Assembly (NCBI GenBank): GCA_949130485.1
Contig: OX422195.1
Location: 2,465,566 to 2,529,565, forward strand
Source: Agelas oroides
Lineage: Eukaryota > Porifera > Demospongiae > Agelasida > Agelasidae
DNA: 64,000 bases
Reading direction: 5' to 3'
Shown here: positions 16,184 to 27,900 of the stretch, piece after piece
How the letters are laid out: the number at the start of each line of letters is the position of its first letter
Position numbering within the stretch: the stretch's first letter is position 1
The notes under the pieces: generated by a model
What the model saw: the letters and a program-made list of their open reading frames with translations, nothing else
What the model was told of the DNA's origin: nothing
The model's database searches: none
Translations under genes and position numbers: made by a program

Positions 16184-19100
16184 TCAAAACTGCAGGAAAG
16201 GAGAATTTAGAGAAGGAGAATTAATGACAACAAAATTATTCCCACATCCATACTGTAAGCACCTACAATACATACCAGTTTGACAGTGGGACTTTCGAAC
16301 CCAGCTGATAATGACACATCTGATCGGTCGAGGTTTTCCTTATCTGGTGCCAAGGGAGAAAAACACAGTAAAGATATGTAATGGACAACAATGATGCCGC
16401 CACACACACCTGGGGAATCTTGAAACACCTTATGTGCAAACTTCTTTCTTAAAGCCTGGGCTATTATTGCTACAGGATCATCCGAAGCAGGTTGCTGACA
16501 TTCCTGCAGCTTCCTCAGTGGAGTACCTCCAGGTGATCTGAACAAACGAGAGCAGGATATTGATCTCTTGGCCTAACTTGTAGTACGGTCACTATGGCGT
16601 ATCTTACACGTGAACAAACTCACTTTGCAATTGATCTCAACTTTACGCTTCCAATATCTTTTAGCACTGCAGACATGCCTGACTGTGGTGTAGAACAGTC
16701 CTGATGTACGGATGAAGGCAGTTCACCAGACGTCTTTGTAGCCTTGGGCTGGGGTGGGAAAATTAAAAGGGCTAGCTAGGTGAGCTAAACTCACTTCCAG
16801 ACCATTTCTGCAATCAGATTTTGACCACAGGAGGTAATGACCCAATGAAACAGTTAGCTAAGAATCAGCTGATGTACTCCTTGAGCATCATGTTAATACC
16901 ATGTGATACAATATTCATGAACGATAGATCTTGTACCATCATGGCACATGGCAACATGTTTGCAATGCACACTCTGGCAATCTTCTTAAGGGCCAGGCAG
17001 AGTCTTCTTCAGTTGCCTGAAGATTACTACAGTGTGATTGAAATGTTGCCAATAATGTCAACTACTGTGATAGTCTAAGGTCTACTATTCATTGAAAAGT
17101 ATAGAATCAGGCATAGCCTGTACCAAGGCTCATTCTGTCTTTTCTGTTAAAAATGAAATAAGCAGCTATGAATAGTTCATCTTTGGTGATGGAAATGGAC
17201 GAGTAAGTGATCCATACCCAGACACCATTAAGTGTATGTACCTGCACTGGTGCTGGTGTTGCACTGATCATTGGAGGTGGGGGAGGGGGTGGTGCTACAT
17301 AGGACAGTAAGATGAAGCATACAGTACTGGATAGTTCTCCAAGTTAGGCCCACTTATATGTACGTAAGGAGACACTAGTTATAACTGAGCAACATCTCAT
17401 ACTTCGCTGTAATCATTAAACAGTGTGTGTATCTTTGCTCCAAGTGTATGGCAATGTACCTTCCGGGATGTTCTGTTCATTTTGAGTTTCAGATAGGGCA
17501 TACACTGCTATCTGAGCCTTGAGTCTAGCCAGTTCACTCTCGAGGGCTGTTATCTTCTGTAGAGTCTCTGCAAGAAAAGAAGATATGATTACCACAAAGT
17601 GCACATTAACAAACTTTTCCTGATCAACAGTATAATATTACCAAAAAAACATAAGAACGGGGGGGGAGGGGGCTTGAGTAAGAGCATACTGTCAGTGCTA
17701 AAAATAGTAACACATACTGTGCAGCTAGCTATGCATAGACATAACCCATTGTTTCTAAGCATGTGACTGGGTGTTCTATTTTTAGCATGGTTCAATAGGT
17801 TTGATTGGACTACAGGCTTCTATTTGAGTTACACGCTCTTACTCAAGTCACTCGTTCTTATGCACTCTTGAACATTACGTAGATTCAAAACTGCTCATAA
17901 GACTGGAGGTTTGCTCATATACTAACCTTCCTGCTTCTGTTCATCATCATCCTCTTCTTGCATCTCAAACACATCCTCATTCATCCTACCTTCTTCAACA
18001 TCTAGCTCCTCAGAGCTACCTCCTCTCTCCCCTTCTTCCTCCACTATAGGGTCCAAACTAAACAACCCAACTGCTTTAGAAATGATCTTGGTGGGTTCTC
18101 TCATGTAGCCAGCCAAGGTAAGACCCTCAAGACTTGGTTCAAGTCTTTCTTTAAGAGCAGCATTCCTGGCATTGTTTTCAACCTCACTGTCAGAGGTACT
18201 TGGTAACTGTGTGAAGGATGGAGATTCAGGGAGGTAGAAGCTTACAAGCTGCTAACTTAAGGTAAAACTAGAAACACACAAGTGCAGTGCTTCCCTCATG
18301 CACATGTTCAATGTACATGTAGTAGGTATGGTAGGTGCTTGGCAATAATTGACAACCTGTGTAGATCCAATGCAAATTAGCTCTATTCTCTAAAGGTCAC
18401 TTTTAGTTTTTAGTCAATGAATCCATTCATTGTTTGGTTCTGTCAGCTGTCCAGGCACGAAAAGTTTACATAAGACCACTTGCAGTCATCCTGTGCAGAG
18501 TCGTGATTCTAATCACACCTACGTACTCATAGCCAGGGTTCTCAGCAAGCAAATGCCTATCTATGCTAGAAACTGCCTTCAGTGCCAGAAACGAAGCCCC
18601 TATAAGGTGAGAGGAACATTTTCTTGCGCAAAGGAGGAGAGAAATGGATCACTTTTCACACAAGCAGCCATGTGCTTTTACTCTGTGTCTAAAACCACCC
18701 ACCTCCCCCTGTCCTATAGCAGAACAGCAGACACCCCTCTACTAGTCCCAATTGTATGCAAACTATGATAATGACCTCCATTATAGGCAGATAGTTGTCT
18801 ATCTCCCCACCAAGATTGTCCGCAAATGTTGCTAGTACTAGCCTCTGATTAGCCTTTCTCAATAACAGTGGAAATGCAACCATGTTATGCTTACCAGCCC
18901 AAATATGCATTGCCATGCCTACCAGAAATATTGAATTACAGAGCACCTCTATACATGTATACTGGACATGCATGAACAATCAACGAACCACATCTCCCTT
19001 ATAAAACAGGCCTAGATGTTATGCAAAGTCACCCACTGCATGACAATCCAAGGAATCTCTGTCTTAGAGGGGCTCTGTTGCATAGTCAACATTGTAATGG

Positions 19101-20987
19101 ATAGAGATCATTCAAATTACATGTCTTATTGTTCTGCATTTTAACATACAATGTACCCCCATAAGCCACAATGCATTGCTGCTCTTTCACAGAGTAACCA
19201 TATCATGTACAGTGTGAATGTTGAACACCTAACGTACAAACTATGTAGAAGACAGTGAGCCTCAGTGACTCCTATATTAGTGCAAATTCTGTGACAGTGC
19301 ACACATGCATGGTGGATACACTAAACCTCTAATTGGGGCTAGCCTGAGCGAGCCCAACACTAGCGTGACTGCATTGCGGAAGTGTGTGTGTATACGTGCT
19401 TGCTTGCGGCCATATACCGTAAATTTTAAATGAGCGCATTCAAATATTTCACGAAGACTGAATGAACGTCGGATACTCGGTGAAGGACTACCGCCAGAAC
19501 GCAGCGTCGACGTGAAAGAAACTCGGAGCAAAGATGACTCAAGTTAACAGACACATGGCAACTGCGGACCGTGACAGACAAGGGCAGGCTACTCACAGAC
19601 GGTACAAATTACGCCCAGTAGAGTTTAGGTCGCTTGAGGAAGGGCCATGCATAATCAACACTCATAATTAAGCTCCAGAGATTCAGTTCATGACTTCAGT
19701 GTGAAGTTTAGTCCATGTTTGTGTGTAGCCGTAGTAGCTTCCTTGACCTGAGAAATGACTGCAATTTGGCAACATGTATGATCATCTATATCTGGTGACA
19801 ACTAAGTGCTTGGCTACATGAAGTTTTGCTTACCACGTGCGCTCATGGAACAGCAGACATGACAAACCCTGCTGTTATGCATGGTTTGTGTGCCATGAAA
19901 TCAGCAATGTATTGCTCGCTCAGGCTCGCCCCACGATGATGATATCATCTTACTAGTTTATGTATGTGTACTTCAAACACATGCACACACTGCAATCTTC
20001 AATCATGATGAATATTAAAGATTGCATATGGCATGAGAGAAGACCCATTTGCTGAGGGTCAAATTTGTTGTGTTTGTTCTTTAAACTGTGAGTTCCATTA
20101 GCTAGCTATCTGACACTTGCTATATTGGTAACATAGTGTCTATGTTCTCACAGATTCGTCCAAGTAGGAGCTATGCACACGAAGATGCTCACATACAGTA
20201 GTACTAGAGGTGGTCAAAGCTTCTAGGAGAGAAGGCAAGAATATAGTCTACACACTTGCTTAAGCTGCCATAAAATATCATGCACACCAGCACAGCTGAT
20301 GAGGCCTGGTATTGGCCGGAATGCATCCTGTGCAGTGGGTGACTTTGTACAACATCTAGGTCCGCCTTTTGTGTAGGGAGATGTGGTTCATTGATTGTTC
20401 ATGCATTCCTTTTAATTGTAGTACATGCATGGTTGCAGGTTTGGACAATAAATTATTGTCTTCAGTCAATATGAAGCCCTGGATGATAAATATTTGCCAT
20501 GATGGCTGATGCAATGAACATGGACAACACACTTACCTGAATGAACAATCTTCTCCCTGTGTCTATAGGCAGACAGCTCCCTATGCGGCGCACAATACTT
20601 CTTGAGGCACCATGTTTGTGCTGTCAAGGTAAACAAGCATTTCTCTGTCAGACATTAACACAAGAGCTAGTCCCAACAACTGGTATGCCCATGCTGTTTC
20701 TACAACCGTCACTTGTAATACACTTACATCAGCTCTTCCATACACATCCACATATATGTATAAACATTGCACCATCCAATTCATGTAATTTGCACATTGC
20801 AGTTCTGTGGTTTTTCATAGCAACCATGCTTCGCAAGGAAGGACTTACCCGGTACACCAACCCCATGACATGGATTACGCTGCAATTTGGAAACTAAACA
20901 ACATGTTTGCATGATCCCTACCTTGAAGGACACTTTCGGTAAACATTTACGGAATATCCACAATGTTTGTACAGAACAGTAATCCAT
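16184..20987 (-). CDS. MTFR1: Mitochondrial fission regulator (MTFR1/MTFR2 family)
   Basis: Nine minus-strand exons splice in frame to 319 residues (human MTFR1 is of similar length): 20922-20987, 20537-20620, 17927-18248, 17460-17567, 17242-17294, 16624-16748, 16410-16537, 16276-16343, 16184-16189. The second exon encodes GASRSIVRRIGSCLPID, the conserved N-terminal family motif. The fourth encodes ETLQKITALESELARLKAQI, the family coiled coil. A PPPPPPP stretch follows, then VLKDIGSVKLRSIAK, TPLRKLQE and DPVAIIAQALRKKFAHK near the C terminus, all in the order seen in vertebrate MTFR proteins. The third exon adds an acidic stretch (EEEDDDEQ-like). Family members act at the mitochondrial outer surface in fission and distribution. 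The start at 20987 was chosen because it joins exon 2 in phase 0. The last tiny exon (two codons including stop) is the least certain part. Confidence 0.88.
18968..20408. mobile_element. Inverted-repeat pair in MTFR intron, with a second TIR element inside
   Basis: The stretch at 18970-19050 (ATCAACGAACCACATCTCCCT...TGTTATGCAAAGTCACCCACTGCA, middle omitted) is complementary to 20328-20408 (TGCAGTGGGTGACTTTGTAC...AGGGAGATGTGGTTCATTGATTG). Related half-sites occur at 25270-25390 and 44945-45010, so this is a repeat family. The interval encloses the GGGGCGAGCC element at 19328-19945. No transposase is seen. Confidence 0.55.
19328..19945. mobile_element. TIR element with GGGGCGAGCCTGAGC ends, copy 2 (inverted relative to copy 1)
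   Basis: Left end AATTGGGGCTAGCCTGAGCGAG, right end GCTCGCTCAGGCTCGCCCCACGATGATG (given here by its core GCTCAGGCTCGCCCC). Inner sequence matches 12248-12917 in reverse orientation, e.g. the CATGCATAATC/TGCATGATT region and the ACGTGC half-sites. No coding capacity is seen. Confidence 0.72.
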
Positions 20988-21951
20988 GGAAGCATACTAC
21001 AGCAGCAATACACCCCAGGATACGTGTATATGGTATTGACTGAAAACAAAAGGACTCAATAGATGAATAGTTTGTCTGTGAGTTCCCGTAACCTTTTCTA
21101 CGCATTTGGTAAGAGGCCCCATATTCAGGACACTTTTATCTTCAAGCTTTTTCTTCCGGTATAGTTGAACAGCTTTCAGAAATTGTACAGAGCAATAACT
21201 ACAGCAGCTTCTAACATTAATTTTCGTTTACTAAAAATGGAAAGACAGTGAAAAACTAAGTGTCTATGAATTGGACTGAGAAAGAAAGGGCACCACAATT
21301 ATCTAACACACACGGACAAAAACAAAACCACTACGGTTCTATAAGACTGGACTAAATCTTTCTAACTCACTTTAACGTACCTTTCCTCTACAGGGGCATC
21401 CGAAACTCATGTCGCACTGCGTACTGATTTAGATCGGGTTGTGTAGTGCTCTCTAATTAGAATACGTTGTATTCGCTCGCTGTCCGTCGTTCTCTACAGA
21501 GAGCTGATAATTCCAAGCAGTTTAGCGACCTGTTCGCACTTCTCTCCTTAACACGCCGAGTTTCGGTGGGTCGTCACAACACTGAAGCTCTTGGTTGGTA
21601 TGCTAATACAAATAAATATGGCTGTGTAAGTATTCATACGTAACATTCCTTCAAAATTTGAACTGCCCAATCGGAAAGGTCGAAAGTCTGGAGCTCACGT
21701 GAGCTGCAGATGGTCCAAACACTCGAAGACCAGCGACAAGTCTAAGGGCAGGGAAGACTTCGTTAGGTTACTTTTTACGTGCAACTGCTAGTGCAAGATT
21801 AGTGGGAGTCGATGGTCCTCTTAATGAGGCAGTGGTTCACTTCTCAACTTTAAACTGGTCCTGAGTATTACATGTGTACCACGACCGTTATCAATCTCCT
21901 GTGAGATTTACCTTACCACTCCGACGACTCCCTACTCTGAAGAGACAAACT
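20988..21951. promoter_or_regulatory. Shared divergent promoter region of MTFR and ARMC1
   Basis: The two start codons (MTFR 20987, minus; ARMC1 21952, plus) are 964 bp apart and point outward. The interval is comparatively free of repeats. It must contain both transcription start sites unless upstream non-coding exons exist. No convincing TATA box was placed. The arrangement mirrors the divergent human ARMC1-MTFR1 pair, which makes a conserved bidirectional control region plausible. Confidence 0.6.
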
Positions 21952-24900
21952 ATGGATGTCTTGAAGGTTGTTCAGCAGCTAAGAGACCTGGCTGTCGACC
22001 CCCAGAACAGAGCCACCATTGTTCGAGTAAGATATTCACTTCTTTACACTAAACAAATCTGCATGACCCTTCAAGTACAGTTCTGGCAAACCCATTCCTT
22101 GTATGCTCTTCATCTACATGTGGCAGGAACGTAAATCTGTTACCAGAATACATAACGGGCTATCATTGTGACATTGTAGAAGTCTACATTTGCTCACTGT
22201 TTTCTAACCTACATTCCAAGGCCTTTCCCAGCTCCAGTTTTTGATCACTTGCTGTATGCAAAATGGAGTATACTGCAAGCAATCAAAAACTGGAGCTGGG
22301 AAAGAGGTGGTCTCGTGCCCAGACCCCACCCGCGAGGAGAGGGTCTGGTGACATTCGGCTGATTCCTTGGGCTTCATAAAAACTGTATAGCTCACTGTAT
22401 GTATAGTTGAGAACTGATAACTAATGTACGCACCAAAGAAGTGCTGTGTCATCAACCTGAAGTAGCCAAGGATATCCGGTGTTGCAACCACAGATTGTGT
22501 TTTCTGCAATGTGATTGGTGTTTGGAAAATTCTCCGCAGAAAGAAATCATCGTTAATGAAGCCCAAGGGATCGGTCAAATGTCACCAGACCCTCTCTTCT
22601 CGGGTGGGATCTGGGCACGAGACTAGGAAAGAGGCTACTTCTAACCTATGTTCAATTATTGCTGCTATATCCAGCTTTTGATCACCTGATAAGTGACAAG
22701 CCCACCGTGTGTGTAGATAAAGGTACATGTGCTAATAACTATGAATGAACAGTGTGTAAATAGAACAATTGACGGGCTCTTGTATTTGGAGATTTGTGAT
22801 AAATGTTTAACACATTTGCTGTGTTATTTATTTGGTTGCATGTTGATATAGCAATGGATCACACCCACTAGTAAAATGTCATTCTAAATTCTGAGACTTA
22901 TTCTCCTGGGGCATATTTCTACTATTGCTGACTTTGGACTTCCGTTCTGCAATACGTAAAGACAATCAAAAGGATAATCCAGTGGGAATGGCCTAGCCTC
23001 GCTTCCTGTCCTTCATGCATTCATCGCTTGCAGTATGAAATTAGCGCAGAATTTCATACTGCAAGCAACAAACACTACAAAGGCATGCCTTGATCATATT
23101 GCCACTAAGTGAGGAAACACTTTTTCTTTTCCCTCTCCTCAAATGGATGTGACATACTTGTAGGTATTATGTGCACATGCCTGTACATGTCTTCTATTGG
23201 ACTCGAAACACATGAATACATGACACTGTGGCTTCCTCTTCTAGGATCAGGGTTGCCTTCCTGGACTGGTCATCTTCCTGGACAACGATAACCCCCAAGT
23301 TGTTCTAACCGCTTTAGAGGTAAGGGCTTGCATGTACGTGTACCGTTAGGTCTGATTAGGGAGACCCAGCTCCAGTTACATTCAAAGTATAGCTTGTCCC
23401 GGGGTTTACCCCAGCATTTGTCTCATACCACCAGTGGCGGTACCACGGGGGGGCGCAGGGGGGCGTACGCCCCCCCAAACCGCCCGTCTGGCCTGGTCGC
23501 GGGGCGGGCGCCATGCTATTATCTACACGGCCACAGCTAGCTAGCTAGGTACATAGATCAGACATTCTTTGTAAGTCAAGATAAGAGAGAAGTCCACTCA
23601 TCCAGTCGAAGGAGCAGCAGCCCAGGAGTCCATTGATTCAGTCGAAGGAGCAACAGCCCAGGAGTCCACCGATTCCGTCGAACAACAAACAACCCACTCA
23701 GTCCCATCGTCAAGCGGACGTTCAGCTTCTACTCTGAGTGGTGGTGCCGCACATCATAAATTTTGTGCATGCTTCTCCCCCCCAACCCTCTACTGCTGTG
23801 CACGCCTATGCATACCACAACAGTATGCTGGGGAGAAAGGAAGACACAAAAGTACATTTCGTGTATGTGGCAGTACCAGATAGAAATTGAATATTATTTC
23901 ATCACGTATTTTGTTACCAGCTTTCAAAGTGTTTGTTCAGGGTGGGGCTCATACCTCCTTTGTAGACACGTGAATACATGAAGCTTCTATGGAGTGTGTA
24001 TGAGCCCTGCCCTCAACAGAAGCTCAGTGATACAACGCTTTGAATGTGGAGATGTGAGCTAAATTACACGATGGAATAACGTTTGGTTCTATCCAGGGCT
24101 GCCACACATGTGCATTGTTTTCAATGTAAGATTGTTACATATTCTTTTCCTCCTGTATGCAACCTTACAGTGGTACATGTTGTATATCACAAGTGAGGCC
24201 ACAGCAGCCGGCACTCAATTATTTTGTAACCAGAACCTAATTTGGGATGCCCTTGAAGTGGTCTAGAGTTGAACCTGAATAGAGTGTGTACATTGTGCCC
24301 ATTTTGGGGAGATTAGAATGTAGTGAAAGAGGGGTGGGTGCTAGTTACATAAACCGGACAAGAAGGCATGTAGTATCCACCTACTTATGGTGTGCATTCT
24401 GCCCAAGCTGTGATATTTTCGTAAGCAATGAGTCTCTCTCCCTGCCAGTTCTTGTTCGGTGTTCATAGTAACGATATAGTTGCCAATCAATTGATCGATT
24501 GTTGCCATGATCCCGCCTACCAATCTATAGTGCTTGGGCTGTTTTGTGTTCATAAGCAATAAATCTGGTGCCAGTGGGTCTATGTTTAGGACAGACCTGC
24601 AGTCATTCCCCCTAGCCTGACATCCTGGACACGAGGATAAATGGTGGCAAATTGACATTAATAAAAATAATTGCTGAGCCAGCAATTGTATCTTGGAGTA
24701 GGTACTTCTCAACTCTGTGTAATAACTTGAACAAAAAAAGGGGGTGGGCCCTTGTTAGGTGATGGTACTTTGTGATAACACTGGATATCTTTTGCTTACT
24801 GTAGGCATTACACTACTTAGCGCAAGTTCCATCCAACCGACCGCTGATGAAGAATGAAGTTGGCTTGTTAATCAGTGTCAGAAGAATAATGAACAGGTTA

Positions 24901-27900
24901 CCCTGATGTGTTTGGAGCACATTGTATATGTTGAGCCTTGTTCCTGGGTCTCTACACCACATCTTTAATGTTTCTTACAGTCACGGTACTGCAAGAGACT
25001 AAAGATGGGGGAGGAGGCCTGGGAAGGAGGCCAGTAGGTGTTTGTTGCTATGTATACTAATGTTAGCTACATCTGCCCAAACACTTTTTCACTATGTAGT
25101 GGTGTGTGCGCAGACATGACCAACTGAACTTGTTAGTATTCTATTGTAGTTCTTAGTCATACAAAAGCCCTCTTAAAGGAGAAATAGCTGTTTGAAGATG
25201 CTGCTTTCTTTATAAGAATAAGGACAGCCAACTGTCTGCTTTCTTGTGTAAAGTAGCAATCTCCCAGTCATCCCGTGCAGTTGATGAGGCCTGGCAATTG
25301 GCTGAAACATGTTCTGTGTAGACTGTGGCTCTTGATGCTACATATGTGGGCCTCCCTTTAACAGAGAGGTGTATGTGGTTCAAAGTGTGATGTATGAATA
25401 TCTGATACATTTGCATAGCACGTACATGTATGAGCCTCACCCTCAATGTGCATGTATGTATGAGCTTGCCCTCAATGGAAGTTAAGTGATACAGCGCTTC
25501 GAACGCAGTAATGTGATAGCCTTGTTCCCAGGCCTGCCCCGTTTTTTGTTCTTCGGTTTGCGTTCAGTATAATACACGGAGGCGGAAGAGCGCAAAAAAT
25601 GGGGAAGGCCTGGGAACACTTGTCACGTGAATGACGTCTGGTGGATGCAAGGTGGACGTAGGAGGGGGCGGTGCCCAACTACAAATAACGTACTAGACTT
25701 CATCATCGAGCGCTCCAACGATAGCCCGGACCCCAGACGTTCACAAGATCGACAGTACTTGACTTCACCGGTAAGAAACTCGGTCTATGGTTTATTGCAC
25801 ACGAATTTGTAGTTGGGCACCGCCCCCCCTACGTCCACCTCGTGTCCACCAGACGTCATTCACGTGACAAGTGTTCCCAGGCCTTCCCCGTTTTTCGCGC
25901 TCTTCCGCCTCCGTGTATTATACTGAACGCAAACCGAAGAACAAAAAACGGGGTAGGCCTGGGAATGAGGCTAGTAATGTGATTAAAATACGCAACAGAA
26001 AAATATTTCCATTAGGGACTGCCACATACATGCGTGTTCTTAATGCTTCAGTCCAGGCAGCGCGTCTAATGTATAGATGGAGCCGTGATGTGTGTGTACA
26101 TACATAATGTAGTACACTTTGTACATGGGTTGTTCACACTGTTGTTTGTGTCATGTTGATACATAGTTGCCATGTTAAACACATTAGCTGTGTTCAATGG
26201 TCCCTTGCTCTATTCTTGGCAGACAACACTCCTCTCCTGAGCTGAAAAGCTCTGCTCAAAGGGTACATGATCTCCTCATCCCACCAGCAGGGGCAGCTAG
26301 GTGAGAACAAATTGTGTATGTGTGCATATACTTGTGTGTGTATGTATAACACTGTGTGTGTGCATGTACATGTATATGTGTGTGCATGTACAGTATGTAT
26401 ATGTGTGTGCATGTACAGTATGTATATGTGTGTACATGTACAGTGGAACCTCGCTTATCCGAACCTCAAATATCCGGCTGCTCGGATTATCCAGCCTCGA
26501 TCTCTGCACATTCTATTTAACACCCATGCTGCGCACGGAGCAAAGTAGTTGTTCTAGATTGTTGGAACACCCGAAGATGCTGGAATTTTGAATGTTCAAA
26601 GCCTGAAGAGGCCGAAATATGATGATTGTTTGCACCGACGATGGATAACATGACAGGAAAAGAAACGACAGTGCTATTAATGATACAATATAGACCCTGT
26701 TTGCATGATGACTCACATATCCGGCTATTTCGCTTATCTGGCCATGGTCTGGTCCCGTTGTAGCCGGATAACCGAGGGTCCACTGTATGTGAATGTGTAC
26801 ATGTATGTGAATGTGTGTGTGTGCATGTGTGTGCGTGTGTGCGTGTGTTACCACTATCCCACCTCTCCCCAAGCCCCTGCAAGTACATACATGTGTACAA
26901 GATTATGACAACAGTTCTGCATCCCTGTAGTTCTCTCTCACTCACACACACACGCACGCACGCACGCACACACACGCACGCACGCATGCACGCACACACA
27001 CACACGCACACACACACACACACACAGGCCCTTGTCACAGTCTCGGGCTTCCGGCAGAGGCAATGTCTTCCTAGGAGCGTCCAACAAGAGGGCCAGACTT
27101 GTCATCCTTCAGATCGAAGGACTGAAAGATCTGGTAAATAAAGTTGGTGGATGCTGCTTCTCTTGTTCTCTGTATTTCTAGTATACCATTGCTGACTAGA
27201 CATTTCGTGAGAGACATTTTGGGAATTTTACTCTCGAAAGTTTTGCGGCGTACATGTACTTCAAGTGACAGAAAGCTGGGTGGGGCCTGAGAACCAGGCT
27301 AACATGTAAAGCTTTCTGGATTTGTCGGTGGCTGTGGCCCGGTGCTTCAAGTGATTGGGCTGGGCTTTAACTAGAATGCACAATTTATTGTTAGTGCTAC
27401 ACTCCAGTAAACATGTATGCTGAATCATTGTTGTGTGTGGAACATAACCTGTGTCGAGCTTTGTCCAATGGCTGCAAACGGTTACCTACCTATCATTATT
27501 GTAGTAGCATGGACAAGCTACACATATAGCCAAGCTACCAAATCCTTCTGGTCTTTCCGATTTTTCGAACGGGCCTGGGGACAATGCTACTTTCCACGAT
27601 AGTAGCCTTGTTCTCCGTAGTTTCAGCTAATGTGGAAGTGAGGAGCACACTGTAGGAGCAGCTACTTTTCAGTGACAGCCAGTATGCCCTACTGTTCTCG
27701 GACTTTCTGTTACAAGAAAGCTCCTCAGTATACCTTGGTAAACCACTGAACCCACTGACCACCACTTCACTGTGTAACAGAGACTAAATGTAGCTTTCCC
27801 CCTGTTGACCTTCAAATGTACGAATAGTATTTGTATGTTGCTGAGTCACGAAAATTTGGCAATTAAAATCCCTTGTCATACTGTACAATACCCATTGTGT

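Noticed and set aside
18430-18768. 112-codon plus-strand frame inside the MTFR intron
   Set aside because: No conserved motif, no plausible splice partners, overlaps repeated DNA.
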